NCBI RefSeq assembly: GCF_000383475.1 | Contig: NZ_KB911459.1 | Location: forward strand, 882,467-946,466 | From: Microbacterium sp. 11MF | Lineage (GTDB): Bacteria > Actinomycetota > Actinomycetes > Actinomycetales > Microbacteriaceae | Direction: 5' to 3' | DNA: 64,000 nt | Shown here: piece after piece, positions 29,993 to 37,442 of the stretch | How positions within the stretch are numbered: position 1 is the stretch's first letter | How the letters are laid out: every line of letters begins with the position of its first letter | Translations under genes and position numbers: made by a program | Notes under the pieces: model-generated | Seen by the model: only the letters and a program-made list of their open reading frames with translations | What the model was told of the DNA's origin: nothing | The model's database searches: none

Positions 29993-30523
29993 ATGACCGT
30001 GTCACCTGACGCCACTGTGATCTCTGTGGCGGGCGGCGTCCCGTCCGTCCCCGACTCGGCCTTCGTCGCCGCGGGCGCCCGCCTCGTCGGCGCCGTCTCC
30101 CTCGGGGAGCGCGCGAGCATCTGGTACAACGCCGTCCTCCGGGGCGACAGCGCGCCGATCGCGATCGGGGCGCGGAGCAATGTGCAGGACGGCGTCGCGA
30201 TCCACGTCGACGCCGCGCACGGGGTGGACGTCGGAGAGGACGTCTCGATCGGCCACAACGCCGTCGTCCACGGCTGCCGCATCGGCGACGGAACGCTCGT
30301 CGGCATGGGGGCGGTCGTCCTGTCCGGTGCCGACATCGGACCCGGATGCCTCATCGCCGCCGGCGCCGTGGTCCTCGAGGGGACGGTCATCCCGAGCGGG
30401 TCGCTCGTGGCGGGTGTGCCCGCGCGCGTTCGACGTGAGCTGACCGACGAGGAGCGCTCCGGGATCCTCCGCAACGCGGAGATCTACCTCGGTCACGCCG
30501 AGCGGCACGGTGCTGTCTCGTGA
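29993..30523 (+). CDS. Gamma carbonic anhydrase-like hexapeptide-repeat protein
   Basis: A 176-aa left-handed beta-helix protein (YrdA/PaaY/gamma-CA type). Hexapeptide repeats run through 'SIWYNAVLRGDSAPIAIGARSNVQDGVAIHVDA'. The histidines of 'VAIHVDA', 'SIGHNAVVHGC' are placed to bind a metal between trimer subunits. A C-terminal helix closes the fold. Whether it has carbonic anhydrase activity is unknown, because many homologues are inactive or act as thioesterases. The ATG at 29993 follows GAGGAGCAG; 11 bp after the amidohydrolase stop. Confidence 0.9.
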   Translation: MTVSPDATVISVAGGVPSVPDSAFVAAGARLVGAVSLGERASIWYNAVLRGDSAPIAIGARSNVQDGVAIHVDAAHGVDVGEDVSIGHNAVVHGCRIGDGTLVGMGAVVLSGADIGPGCLIAAGAVVLEGTVIPSGSLVAGVPARVRRELTDEERSGILRNAEIYLGHAERHGAVS

Positions 30524-30591
30524 CCGGGACCGTCTGGCGACCGGGACCGTCTCCAGCCTCGCCATAGCCCGACTCATCTAGGCTTCCGTCC

Positions 30592-32145
30592 GTGCCCGAA
30601 CGCCCCCTGCTGCCCCTGTGGCTCGCGTTGCCCGTCGCGATCGCCGGGGGAGCGGTGCTGGACCTCGCCTTCCCCGACATCGGCATCTGGCCGCTCGCGT
30701 TCGTCGGCGCCGCGCTCACGCTCGTGACCCTGATCGGCCGCTCCGCGTGGGGTTCCGTCGCCGTGGGCGCCGTGTTCGCGGCATCCTTCTACCTGCTCCA
30801 CATCGCGTGGATCACCCGCTACCTCGGCGCTGTCCCGTGGTTCGCTCTCGCGGGGGTGGAGACGATCCTCAGCGCGGTCGGAGCGATCGTCATCACGCTG
30901 TCCTACCGATGGCTACCGCGTTTGGTTCCCGGGTCCTGGGCACGCGTGACCCTCCTTCCGGCGCTGGTCGCCGCAGCGTGGACGGCGCGCGAGCAGTTCA
31001 TGGGCTCGTGGCCCTACACCGGCTTCCCCTGGGCACGACTCGGAATGAGCCAGGCCGACAGTCCGCTCGCGGAGCTCGCGTCGTGGCTCGGTGTGAGTGG
31101 TCTCACCTTCGTGATGGTGTTCGTCGTCGCCGCTGCCATCGAAGCCGTACGCCTGCGCGTGTGGCGTCGCGTACGCCTGCTCGCACCCGCCGCCGTCGCT
31201 GCCGCCGTCCTGGTCCTCATCCCGCAGTTCCCGACGACGGATGCCGGAACCATGCGCGTCGGCGCGGTGCAGGGCAACGGGCCCTCGGGCTTCTTCGACA
31301 GGCGCGAGCCCTACGACGTGTTCCGGGCCCAGCTCGCGGCGACCCAGCCCCTCATCGGGAAGAAACTCGACGTCCTGCTGTGGCCCGAGGGCGGTGTCGA
31401 CGCCGACCCGCTGAACAACAGCTCCATCGCAGGAGCGTTGGACGACCTGTCCCGGGAGGTGGAGGCGCCCCTACTCGTGAATGCCGCCACCGAGCGCGAC
31501 TCGCTCGTCTACAACACCTCGATGCTGTGGCAGGCAGGCCAGGAGAACCCGCTGGCGATCCACGACAAGACCCATCCCGTGCCGATGGGGGAGTACGTGC
31601 CCGATCGCTGGTTCTTCGAAGCCTTGGCACCTGATCTCGTCGGCCTGATCACTCGCGAGTACACTCCGGGTACGAACCCCCCGTTCTTCGATGTGAACGG
31701 CGTGGGCGTCGGTTTGGCGATCTGCTTCGACGTCATCTACGACGACGTGATCTGGCAGGGTGCCAGGGACGGCGCCGAGGTGTACATGTTCCAGACGAAC
31801 AACGCCGATTTCCGCGGGACCGACGAGAACGTGCAGCAGCTCGGATTCGCGCGCATGCGGGCGATCGAGACGGGCCGCGCCGTCGTCAACATCTCGACAG
31901 TGGGGACCAGTCAGGTCATCGGTCCGGACGGCTCCGTCATCGACGGCCTGGCCGCAGACACCTCCGGGGCCCTCCTGGTGGACGTCCCGTTGCGCACCGG
32001 CCTCACACCCGCCGTCGTCATCGGCCCGGCGGTGCAGTGGGTCCTCGGCTGGTCGGCCCTCCCCGTGCTGCTGCTGCTCGGCGTCCTCGTCCGCAGGCGC
32101 ACGAAAGCGGCGCCGTCCGCGAAGGACGACGCCGCTGAAGTGTGA
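30592..32145 (+). CDS. lnt: Apolipoprotein N-acyltransferase
   Basis: A 517-aa membrane enzyme that N-acylates the diacylglyceryl-cysteine of lipoproteins. An N-terminal six-helix membrane domain (residues about 5-215) leads to a nitrilase-like periplasmic-side domain. The catalytic triad is visible as Glu in 'LLWPEGGVDADP', Lys in 'IHDKTHPVPMGEYVP' and Cys in 'LAICFDVIYDD'. A final C-terminal helix precedes a basic tail. GTG start with TAGGCT 7 nt upstream (30579-30584), so probably leaderless. Convergent with rbpA, 3 bp away. Lipoproteins in this window (13898 and 40665 genes) are potential substrates. Confidence 0.94.
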   Translation: MPERPLLPLWLALPVAIAGGAVLDLAFPDIGIWPLAFVGAALTLVTLIGRSAWGSVAVGAVFAASFYLLHIAWITRYLGAVPWFALAGVETILSAVGAIVITLSYRWLPRLVPGSWARVTLLPALVAAAWTAREQFMGSWPYTGFPWARLGMSQADSPLAELASWLGVSGLTFVMVFVVAAAIEAVRLRVWRRVRLLAPAAVAAAVLVLIPQFPTTDAGTMRVGAVQGNGPSGFFDRREPYDVFRAQLAATQPLIGKKLDVLLWPEGGVDADPLNNSSIAGALDDLSREVEAPLLVNAATERDSLVYNTSMLWQAGQENPLAIHDKTHPVPMGEYVPDRWFFEALAPDLVGLITREYTPGTNPPFFDVNGVGVGLAICFDVIYDDVIWQGARDGAEVYMFQTNNADFRGTDENVQQLGFARMRAIETGRAVVNISTVGTSQVIGPDGSVIDGLAADTSGALLVDVPLRTGLTPAVVIGPAVQWVLGWSALPVLLLLGVLVRRRTKAAPSAKDDAAEV

Positions 32146-32148
32146 GGG

Positions 32149-32520
32149 TCAGGCGCTCAGTTTGCCGGAGTTCTCGCCGCGTCGGGATCGCAGGAGAGCC
32201 AGTCGCTCCTCGAGCAGCTCTTCGAGCTCGGGGATGGTACGACGCTCCATGAGCATGTCCCAGTGGGTGCGAGCGGCCTTGTCACCGGAGTGGTCCACCA
32301 CGGCGACGGTGTCGCCGATGCGGCGGAGTGCTTCGGCTCCGCAGGTCCGGCATTCCCAGGCCTCAGGGACCTCAGCGTCTGCAGCGAAGGTGAGAACGGT
32401 CTCCCGCTCGCACTGCGTGCAGACGTAGGTGTGGTTGGTGCGCTCTACGAATACGACGCCTTCTTCGCTCTGTAGGCTCGAAGCGCCGAGACGCATGCCG
32501 CGAAGGCTGCGATCTGCCAT
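32149..32520 (-). CDS. rbpA: RNA polymerase-binding protein RbpA
   Basis: A 123-aa actinobacterial transcription factor that binds the principal sigma factor and RNA polymerase and stabilises open complexes. Diagnostic elements are 'RSLRGMRLGASSLQSEEGV' (N-terminal tail), the zinc-binding core with 'YVCTQCERET' and 'WECRTCGAEA', and the C-terminal sigma-interaction region 'THWDMLMERRTIPELEELLEERL'. The ATG has GAGAGGA about 8 nt upstream. This family is restricted to Actinobacteria and helps place the organism. Confidence 0.97.
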   Translation of the reverse strand: MADRSLRGMRLGASSLQSEEGVVFVERTNHTYVCTQCERETVLTFAADAEVPEAWECRTCGAEALRRIGDTVAVVDHSGDKAARTHWDMLMERRTIPELEELLEERLALLRSRRGENSGKLSA

Positions 32521-32544
32521 TGTGTGGTCCTCTCGTCGTCCTCA

Positions 32545-32576
32545 GGTATAACGAACCCACCTGTGCGGATCATCCG
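32545..32576 (-). promoter_or_regulatory. Promoter region of rbpA
   Basis: TATACC on the minus strand (32545-32550) is a good -10 about 25 nt before the ATG. Overlapping it, GGATG (32571-32575) and GTT (32550-32552) are separated by exactly 18 nt, as in promoters of the SigR/SigH group (consensus GGAAT-N18-GTT), but the -35 matches only in GGA. The stress-sigma reading is speculative. Confidence 0.35.
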
Positions 32577-32626
32577 AGAAGACCTCAATCGATGTGGTAT
32601 TCACAGCCGACTTCCAGGCCCGGAGG

Positions 32627-33400
32627 TTATAGCGATTTCGCCCGTGCGGCCGCGCCGAGATCGGCTCGGTCCGTGACGATGCCGTCCACCCCGACACCGA
32701 TCAGTCGTGTCATGGCGTCGGGGTCGTTCACCGTCCAGACGTGGACTTCGATGCCCCTCGCATGAGCAAGATCGAGCAGCCGGCGCGACAGGATCGGGAT
32801 GCCGCGGTGGCGTTCGGGGATCTGCAGGGCGTCCACCCCGTCGAGTCGTCGCGCGGCGAGGCGGGGGAGGCGCGCCGCCAGCGCGGCGAGCACGCCGGCG
32901 AGCGTCCGTGCGCCCGCCGAGGTCGCCGGCTCGCCGCCCTGCGACCGGGCGGCCGCGAGGGCGACCTCACGCCGGCGATCCGAGAAGCTCGTGAGGAGGA
33001 CGCGGTGGGCTTCGCGTGCGACGAGCGTGCCGACCTGGTGGGCGACGGCATCCGCCTTCACATCGAGGTTGAATCGGGCATCGGGGAACGCCTGAAGGAC
33101 GTCGGGGAGCACCGCGAGACCGCCTCGCGTCGACATGATGTCTGTGAGCTCTCGGGTCCGTATGTCAGCGACGCGGCGGGGATCGCCGGTGACGCGGCGA
33201 AGGTCATCGTCGTGGAAGAGGACGACGTCGCCGTCCGCGGTCAGGTGGCAGTCCGACTCGAGATAGAGCGTCCCCGTCGCCCGGCCCGCCGCGAGGGCGG
33301 CGACGGAGTTCTCGGCGACGTTCTCGGAATCGGACGGCACGAAACCGCGGTGGGCGAGGATGCGGGGGGTCGCCTCACCGAGGAACCACGGGTGGGTCAT
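32627..33400 (-). CDS. Glycerophosphodiester phosphodiesterase
   Basis: A 257-aa TIM-barrel phosphodiesterase (GDPD family). 'ILAHRGFVPSDSENVAENSVAAL' carries the HRG motif; 'YLESDCHLTADGDVVLFHDDDLRRVTG' contains the metal-binding E-x-D and the catalytic His; the distal 'VHVWTVNDPDAMTRLIGVGVDGIVTDR' completes the barrel. No signal peptide, so it acts in the cytosol on phospholipid-derived diesters. Its ATG overlaps the stop of the SPFH gene (ATGA), making it the third gene of an NfeD-SPFH-GDPD operon. Confidence 0.93.
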   Translation of the reverse strand: MTHPWFLGEATPRILAHRGFVPSDSENVAENSVAALAAGRATGTLYLESDCHLTADGDVVLFHDDDLRRVTGDPRRVADIRTRELTDIMSTRGGLAVLPDVLQAFPDARFNLDVKADAVAHQVGTLVAREAHRVLLTSFSDRRREVALAAARSQGGEPATSAGARTLAGVLAALAARLPRLAARRLDGVDALQIPERHRGIPILSRRLLDLAHARGIEVHVWTVNDPDAMTRLIGVGVDGIVTDRADLGAAARAKSL

Positions 33401-34359
33401 GACGTCGGAGTCGTCCCGTCTGCGGGCCTCGGCTTCGAGGCGTGCGCGTCGGAGCCGCCGAAGGCCGTGCTGAACGAATTGAGGGCGTTCGTGAACTCGC
33501 TCGGGATGATCCAGAGCTTGTTCGAGGAGCTCTCGCTGATCTTCGGCAGCATCTGCAGGTACTGGTAGGCGAGGAGCTTCTCGTCGGGATCACCCTTGTG
33601 GATGGCCTCGAAGACGAACTGGATCGCCTCGGCCTCGCCCTCGGCGCGGAGGACCGCGGCTTGCTTGTCGCCCTCGGCGCGCAGGATCTCGGCCTGACGT
33701 CGCCCCTCGGCCTCGAGGATCTGCGACTGCTTGGAACCTTCCGCGGTGAGGATCGCGGCGCGGCGGTCGCGCTCTGCGCGCATCTGCTTCTCCATCGAAT
33801 CCTGAATAGACACCGGCGGGTCGATCGCCTTCAGTTCGACGCGCGAGACGCGGATGCCCCACTTGCCCGTCGCCTCGTCGAGGACGACGCGCAGCTGAGT
33901 GTTGATGTTGTCCCGGCTGGTCAGTGCCTCTTCGAGGTTGAGACCACCGACGACGTTGCGGAGCGTGGTCGTCGTCAGTTGCTCGACGGCGCCGAGGTAG
34001 TTGTTGATCTCGTACGTCGCTGCCCGCGCGTCGGTGACCTGGAAGTAGACGACCGTGTCGATGGAGACCACGAGGTTGTCCTCGGTGATGACCGGCTGAG
34101 GCGGGAACGAGACGACCTGCTCGCGCATGTCGACCAGCGGCAGGAGGCGGTCGATGAACGGGATGAGGAGGTTCAGTCCGGGGGACAGGGTGCGCTGGTA
34201 GCGCCCGAGTCGCTCGACCACCCCGGCGTAGGCCTGCGGGATGATCCGGATCGAGCGGAAGAGGACGACGACGACGAAGATCGCGACGACGACCAGCAAC
34301 ACGACGACGAAGATCTGACCGACGAAGTCACCGGCGTTGACGGTGAGGGGGATTCTCAT
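33397..34359 (-). CDS. SPFH/band 7 (stomatin-like) protein
   Basis: A 320-aa membrane-anchored protein. It has one N-terminal helix ('GQIFVVVLLVVVAIFVVVVLF'), the SPFH domain ('IRIIPQAYAGVVERLGRYQRTLSPGLNLLIPF', residues about 33-190) and a long Ala/Glu-rich coiled coil with repeated 'AEG' units ('QILEAEGRRQAEILRAEGDKQAAVLRAEG'-type). It matches QmcA/stomatin and presumably organises membrane microdomains with its NfeD partner encoded upstream. The ATG at 34359 overlaps the NfeD-like stop (ATGA). Confidence 0.92.
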   Translation of the reverse strand: MRIPLTVNAGDFVGQIFVVVLLVVVAIFVVVVLFRSIRIIPQAYAGVVERLGRYQRTLSPGLNLLIPFIDRLLPLVDMREQVVSFPPQPVITEDNLVVSIDTVVYFQVTDARAATYEINNYLGAVEQLTTTTLRNVVGGLNLEEALTSRDNINTQLRVVLDEATGKWGIRVSRVELKAIDPPVSIQDSMEKQMRAERDRRAAILTAEGSKQSQILEAEGRRQAEILRAEGDKQAAVLRAEGEAEAIQFVFEAIHKGDPDEKLLAYQYLQMLPKISESSSNKLWIIPSEFTNALNSFSTAFGGSDAHASKPRPADGTTPTS

Positions 34360-34826
34360 GCGGGGTTCCCTTCTTCGGGTGCCACCACGACGGTGGCGCC
34401 GCGGACGGCGGTGACGGTGACGCGCTGACCGGGGGAGACGGATGCCGCGGCATCCGTCAATCGCGCCGTCCACGTCTCACCGTTGTCGAGCTTGACCGAG
34501 CCGTCGCCGTCGACGAAGGCCGAGACGACCCGCGCGGACATCCCGGTAAGAGCGTCCACGTTGGTCGGGATGTGCTGACTCGAGCGGTGCAACGCCCGCA
34601 ACAGGAGCGGACGAATCGTGAACAGCAACAGCGCCGAGACGGCCGCGGCCGCGAGGATCTGAAGCCACCAGACGCCACCGACGAGGTTCACTCCCAGCCC
34701 GCCGACCAGCGTGCCGGCAGCGAGCATGAGGAAGGTGAATTCGAGGGTAAGCAGCTCGATGATGACGAAGAGGACCGCGAGCACCAGCCAACCGATCCAC
34801 AGGTACTGGATGAGGTCCGGGAACAT
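34356..34826 (-). CDS. NfeD-like membrane protein
   Basis: A 156-aa protein with N-terminal helices ('LWIGWLVLAVLFVIIELLTLEFTFLMLAAGTLVGGLGV', 'WLQILAAAAVSALLLFTI') and a C-terminal OB-fold NfeD domain ('LTGMSARVVSAFVDGDGSVKLDNGETWTARL'). It lacks the ClpP-like protease domain of long NfeD proteins, so it is the short form (NfeD1b) that partners an SPFH protein. GAAGGAG lies 6 nt upstream of the ATG; TAGTGT at 34857-34862 could be its -10. First gene of the operon. Confidence 0.9.
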   Translation of the reverse strand: MFPDLIQYLWIGWLVLAVLFVIIELLTLEFTFLMLAAGTLVGGLGVNLVGGVWWLQILAAAAVSALLLFTIRPLLLRALHRSSQHIPTNVDALTGMSARVVSAFVDGDGSVKLDNGETWTARLTDAAASVSPGQRVTVTAVRGATVVVAPEEGNPA

Positions 34827-34961
34827 CGTCGGCTCCTTCGGTGGGCGTGTCCTCGCACACTACCAACGGGCTCCCTCGCGCGGGTCGGACGCGCCAGATT
34901 GATAGGCTCATCGAGCCCCATCCGCCTCGCGCACCCGCCGAGCACCTCGCAGGAGAGCCCC

Positions 34962-35723
34962 ATGTCGCAGCCCGTCCCCGCCGCATCCCTGACCGGTAAG
35001 ACCGCCCTGGTGACCGGGTCGTCGCGAGGCATCGGTGCCGACACGGCGCGGTACCTGGCCCAGGCGGGCGCGAACGTGGTCATCAACTTCCGCAACAAGG
35101 CCCCTCGAGCCGAAAAACTTGCGACCGAGCTGCGGGAGCTCGGCGTCGAGGTGCTCACCGTCGGCGCGGACCTGACAGATGCGGCATCCGTGTCGGAGAT
35201 GGTCTCGGCGATCGAGGAGCGTTTCGGCTCGCTCGACATCCTCGTGCTGAACGCGTCCGGCGGCATGGAGGGCGGCATGGCCGAGGACTACGCCCTGACC
35301 CTGAACCGCGACGCCCAGGTGGGTGCGCTCGAGGCCGCGCTCCCGCTGATCCCGGCCGGTGGCCGCGTCGTTTTCGTCACGAGCCACCAGGCCCACTTCA
35401 TCCACACGACGCCGACGATGCCCGAGTACGAGCCCGTCGCCCGCTCCAAGCGTGCCGGAGAGGACGCCCTGCGCGAGCGGATCCCGGCTCTCACCGAGAA
35501 GGGCGTCGAGTTCGTCGTGGTCTCGGGCGACATGATCGAGGGCACCATCACCGCGACGCTGCTGGAGCGCGCCAACCCCGGTGCGATCGCCGAGCGTCGC
35601 GAGAGCGCCGGCAAGCTCTACAACGTGTCGGAGTTCGCGGCCGAGGTCGCCCGCGCCGCGGTGGAGCCGATCCCCGCCGACAACACCCGCCTCATCGGCG
35701 ACACGAGCTCGTTCGGCGACTGA
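34962..35723 (+). CDS. SDR-family oxidoreductase-like protein with altered active site
   Basis: A 253-aa Rossmann-fold protein of the short-chain dehydrogenase/reductase superfamily. The cofactor motif 'TGSSRGIGADTARYL' and 'LNASGG' (NNAG position) are clear. The catalytic Ser lies in 'VVFVTSHQAHF'. However, the YxxxK pair is not intact: in 'EYEPVARSKRAGEDAL' the residue four before the Lys is Val, not Tyr. The protein may therefore be non-catalytic or use a displaced Tyr. AGGAGAG precedes the ATG; TAGGCT at 34903-34908 is a possible -10. Convergent with the AEC transporter gene. Confidence 0.85.
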   Translation: MSQPVPAASLTGKTALVTGSSRGIGADTARYLAQAGANVVINFRNKAPRAEKLATELRELGVEVLTVGADLTDAASVSEMVSAIEERFGSLDILVLNASGGMEGGMAEDYALTLNRDAQVGALEAALPLIPAGGRVVFVTSHQAHFIHTTPTMPEYEPVARSKRAGEDALRERIPALTEKGVEFVVVSGDMIEGTITATLLERANPGAIAERRESAGKLYNVSEFAAEVARAAVEPIPADNTRLIGDTSSFGD

Positions 35724-35739
35724 CGGCGCCCCGGCGGGT

Positions 35740-36672
35740 TCAGCCGCCCGGTCGCAGGAGCAGGACCACGACGAACAGTACGGGGACGCATCCGATCGTC
35801 GTCACGAAGACGGTGTCCCGGGCGATCGTCTGCCCGATCGCGTATCGCTGCGCGTAGTTGAAGACGTTCTGCGCGGTCGGGAGCGCGGCGAGCACGGTCA
35901 CGACGAGGACCTCGGCGGGGGAGAGGCCGAAGACGAATTGCGCGAGAACCCACGCCACGACGGGCATGACGAGCAGCTTCAGGCCGGCGGCGAGGAGGAT
36001 GTCGCGGCGTCGTCCCGGCGTCCCCAGCACCCGCTGGCCATGGAGTGAGATGCCGTAGCTGATCAGCAGGACGGGGACGGCGGCGCCCGCGATCAGCTCC
36101 ATTGGCGCGATCACGATCTGCGGAAGCGGGATGCCGGTGGCCGAGACGATCGTGCCGAGAAGCGATCCCACCACGATGGGGTTCGAGATCGTCCGGCGCA
36201 GGATCGGCCACGGCCGCCGTCGTCCGTCCGTCGTCAGGGCTTCGAAGATCGCCATCACGACGGGTGTGAGCACGAGCAGCTGGAAGAGGATCACCGGTGC
36301 GGGGTACGCCGCGCTTCCGAGCACGTAGAGCGACAGCGGGATGCCGATGTTGTTCGAGTTGACCTGACCGGCCGAGAGGAGGCCGATGAGGATCTCGCCG
36401 GCCGGTCGTCGCCAGACGAATCGCGAGACGGCGGCGAAGATGGCGAACACCGAGACGGCTGCGAGCGCCGAGACGGGCAGGAGCGCGGAGAACAGCGTCG
36501 CGACGTCGGCGCGCGCCAGCACGACGAAGAGGAGGAACGGACTCAGCACGAAGAACGTGATCCGACCGAGGACCTGGCCGCCGGTGGGACCCAGGAGGTC
36601 GATGCGTCCGATGATCCACCCGACCATGATCGCGACGCCGATGACGGCGAATCCGGTGAGCACCTCGATCAT
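35740..36672 (-). CDS. AEC-family (auxin efflux carrier-like) transporter
   Basis: A 310-aa membrane protein of the AEC/MleP family with about ten helices. Segments include 'FAVIGVAIMVGWIIGRIDLLG' (helix 1, with the typical GW.. pattern), 'FFVLSPFLLFVVLARADV', 'QVNSNNIGIPLSLYVLG' with the substrate-site NN..GIP motif, and 'ALPTAQNVFNYAQRYAIG'. It probably exports or imports a small carboxylate; the substrate is unknown. Two ATGs are adjacent (36675 and 36672). The second has TAGGCT exactly 6 nt upstream, matching the leaderless spacing elsewhere, so it was chosen. Confidence 0.88.
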   Translation of the reverse strand: MIEVLTGFAVIGVAIMVGWIIGRIDLLGPTGGQVLGRITFFVLSPFLLFVVLARADVATLFSALLPVSALAAVSVFAIFAAVSRFVWRRPAGEILIGLLSAGQVNSNNIGIPLSLYVLGSAAYPAPVILFQLLVLTPVVMAIFEALTTDGRRRPWPILRRTISNPIVVGSLLGTIVSATGIPLPQIVIAPMELIAGAAVPVLLISYGISLHGQRVLGTPGRRRDILLAAGLKLLVMPVVAWVLAQFVFGLSPAEVLVVTVLAALPTAQNVFNYAQRYAIGQTIARDTVFVTTIGCVPVLFVVVLLLRPGG

Positions 36673-36719
36673 CATTCGAGCCTACGGGGAGTCACGGTTG
36701 CCCGGAGACGGGGGAGTGG

Positions 36720-36746
36720 CTATCGTTTTTCGATAGATGGCTATCG
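36720..36746. promoter_or_regulatory. Triple CTATCG operator-like repeat before the DUF2975/XRE operon
   Basis: CTATCG (36720-36725) and CGATAG (36731-36736) form an inverted repeat around TTTTT; another CTATCG follows at 36741-36746. The cluster lies 10-37 nt upstream of the DUF2975 ATG and is AT-rich in a GC-rich background. Likely the binding site of the XRE regulator encoded second in the operon; binding is inferred. Confidence 0.5.
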
Positions 36747-36756
36747 AAAGGCGCTC

Positions 36757-37221
36757 ATGAGTCGTGTAACGATCCTCACCCTGCGGACGGCGCTCGCTCT
36801 GTCGTTGCTCGGGTCCTTGGCGGTGCAGATCCTGGTGCTTCCGACGATCTGGAACGACCTCGGGGCGCTGCCGACCGCGTGGCGAGTGACGGTCATCGTG
36901 ATCCTCGCCCTCTGGCTCGTGTGCCTGCAGGTCGTCGCGCTCTGCATCTGGCGGCTCGTGTCGATGGCTGCAGCCGACGCGGTGTTCTCGGTCGGTGCTT
37001 TCCGCTTCGTCGACGCGGTCATCGCAGCGATCGCCGTAGCCGCCGTCCTCACCGGGGCGCTGGCGACGATGCTGGTACCGGGATCGGCCGCCCCCGGAGT
37101 GGTGGGGATCGTCTACGGCGCAGCCCTGGCGACCGGGGGAGTCGCGCTCGTCGTAGTCGTAATGCGGTCACTGCTGCGGAAGGCGATCGAGATGCGTTCC
37201 GAGCTCGACGAGGTCGTCTGA
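36757..37221 (+). CDS. DUF2975 membrane protein
   Basis: A 154-aa protein with four predicted helices ('LRTALALSLLGSLAVQILVLP', 'VTVIVILALWLVCLQVVALCIWRLV', 'FVDAVIAAIAVAAVLTGALATMLVPG', 'VVGIVYGAALATGGVALVVVVM') matching DUF2975, and the terminal 'LLRKAIEMRSELDEVV' is characteristic. The function is unknown; such genes are almost always paired with a small XRE regulator. GAAAGG lies 7 nt before the ATG. The stop overlaps the next ATG by one base. Confidence 0.88.
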   Translation: MSRVTILTLRTALALSLLGSLAVQILVLPTIWNDLGALPTAWRVTVIVILALWLVCLQVVALCIWRLVSMAAADAVFSVGAFRFVDAVIAAIAVAAVLTGALATMLVPGSAAPGVVGIVYGAALATGGVALVVVVMRSLLRKAIEMRSELDEVV

Positions 37222-37442
37222 TGCCCATCGTCGTGGACATCGATGTCATGCTCGCGCGGCGGAAGATGGCCGTGGGTGACCTGGCCGCCCGCATCGGCAT
37301 CACACCGGCGAACCTCGCGGTGCTGAAGAACGGCCGGGCGAAAGCCGTCCGGTTCACGACGCTCGACGCGCTCTGCGAGGCGCTCGACTGCCAACCGGGT
37401 GATTTGCTGCGCTGGGAGCCGGCCGAGGATACGGGTGGCTGA
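37221..37442 (+). CDS. Small XRE-family transcriptional regulator (YozG-like)
   Basis: A 73-aa Cro/CI-type helix-turn-helix protein: 'MLARRKMAVGDLAARIGITPANLAVLKNGRAKAVRFTTLDALCEALDCQPGDLLRWEP'. Nearly the whole protein is the DNA-binding domain. It is translationally coupled to the DUF2975 gene (TGATG). It probably autoregulates the operon via the CTATCG repeats upstream. Confidence 0.9.
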   Translation: MPIVVDIDVMLARRKMAVGDLAARIGITPANLAVLKNGRAKAVRFTTLDALCEALDCQPGDLLRWEPAEDTGG

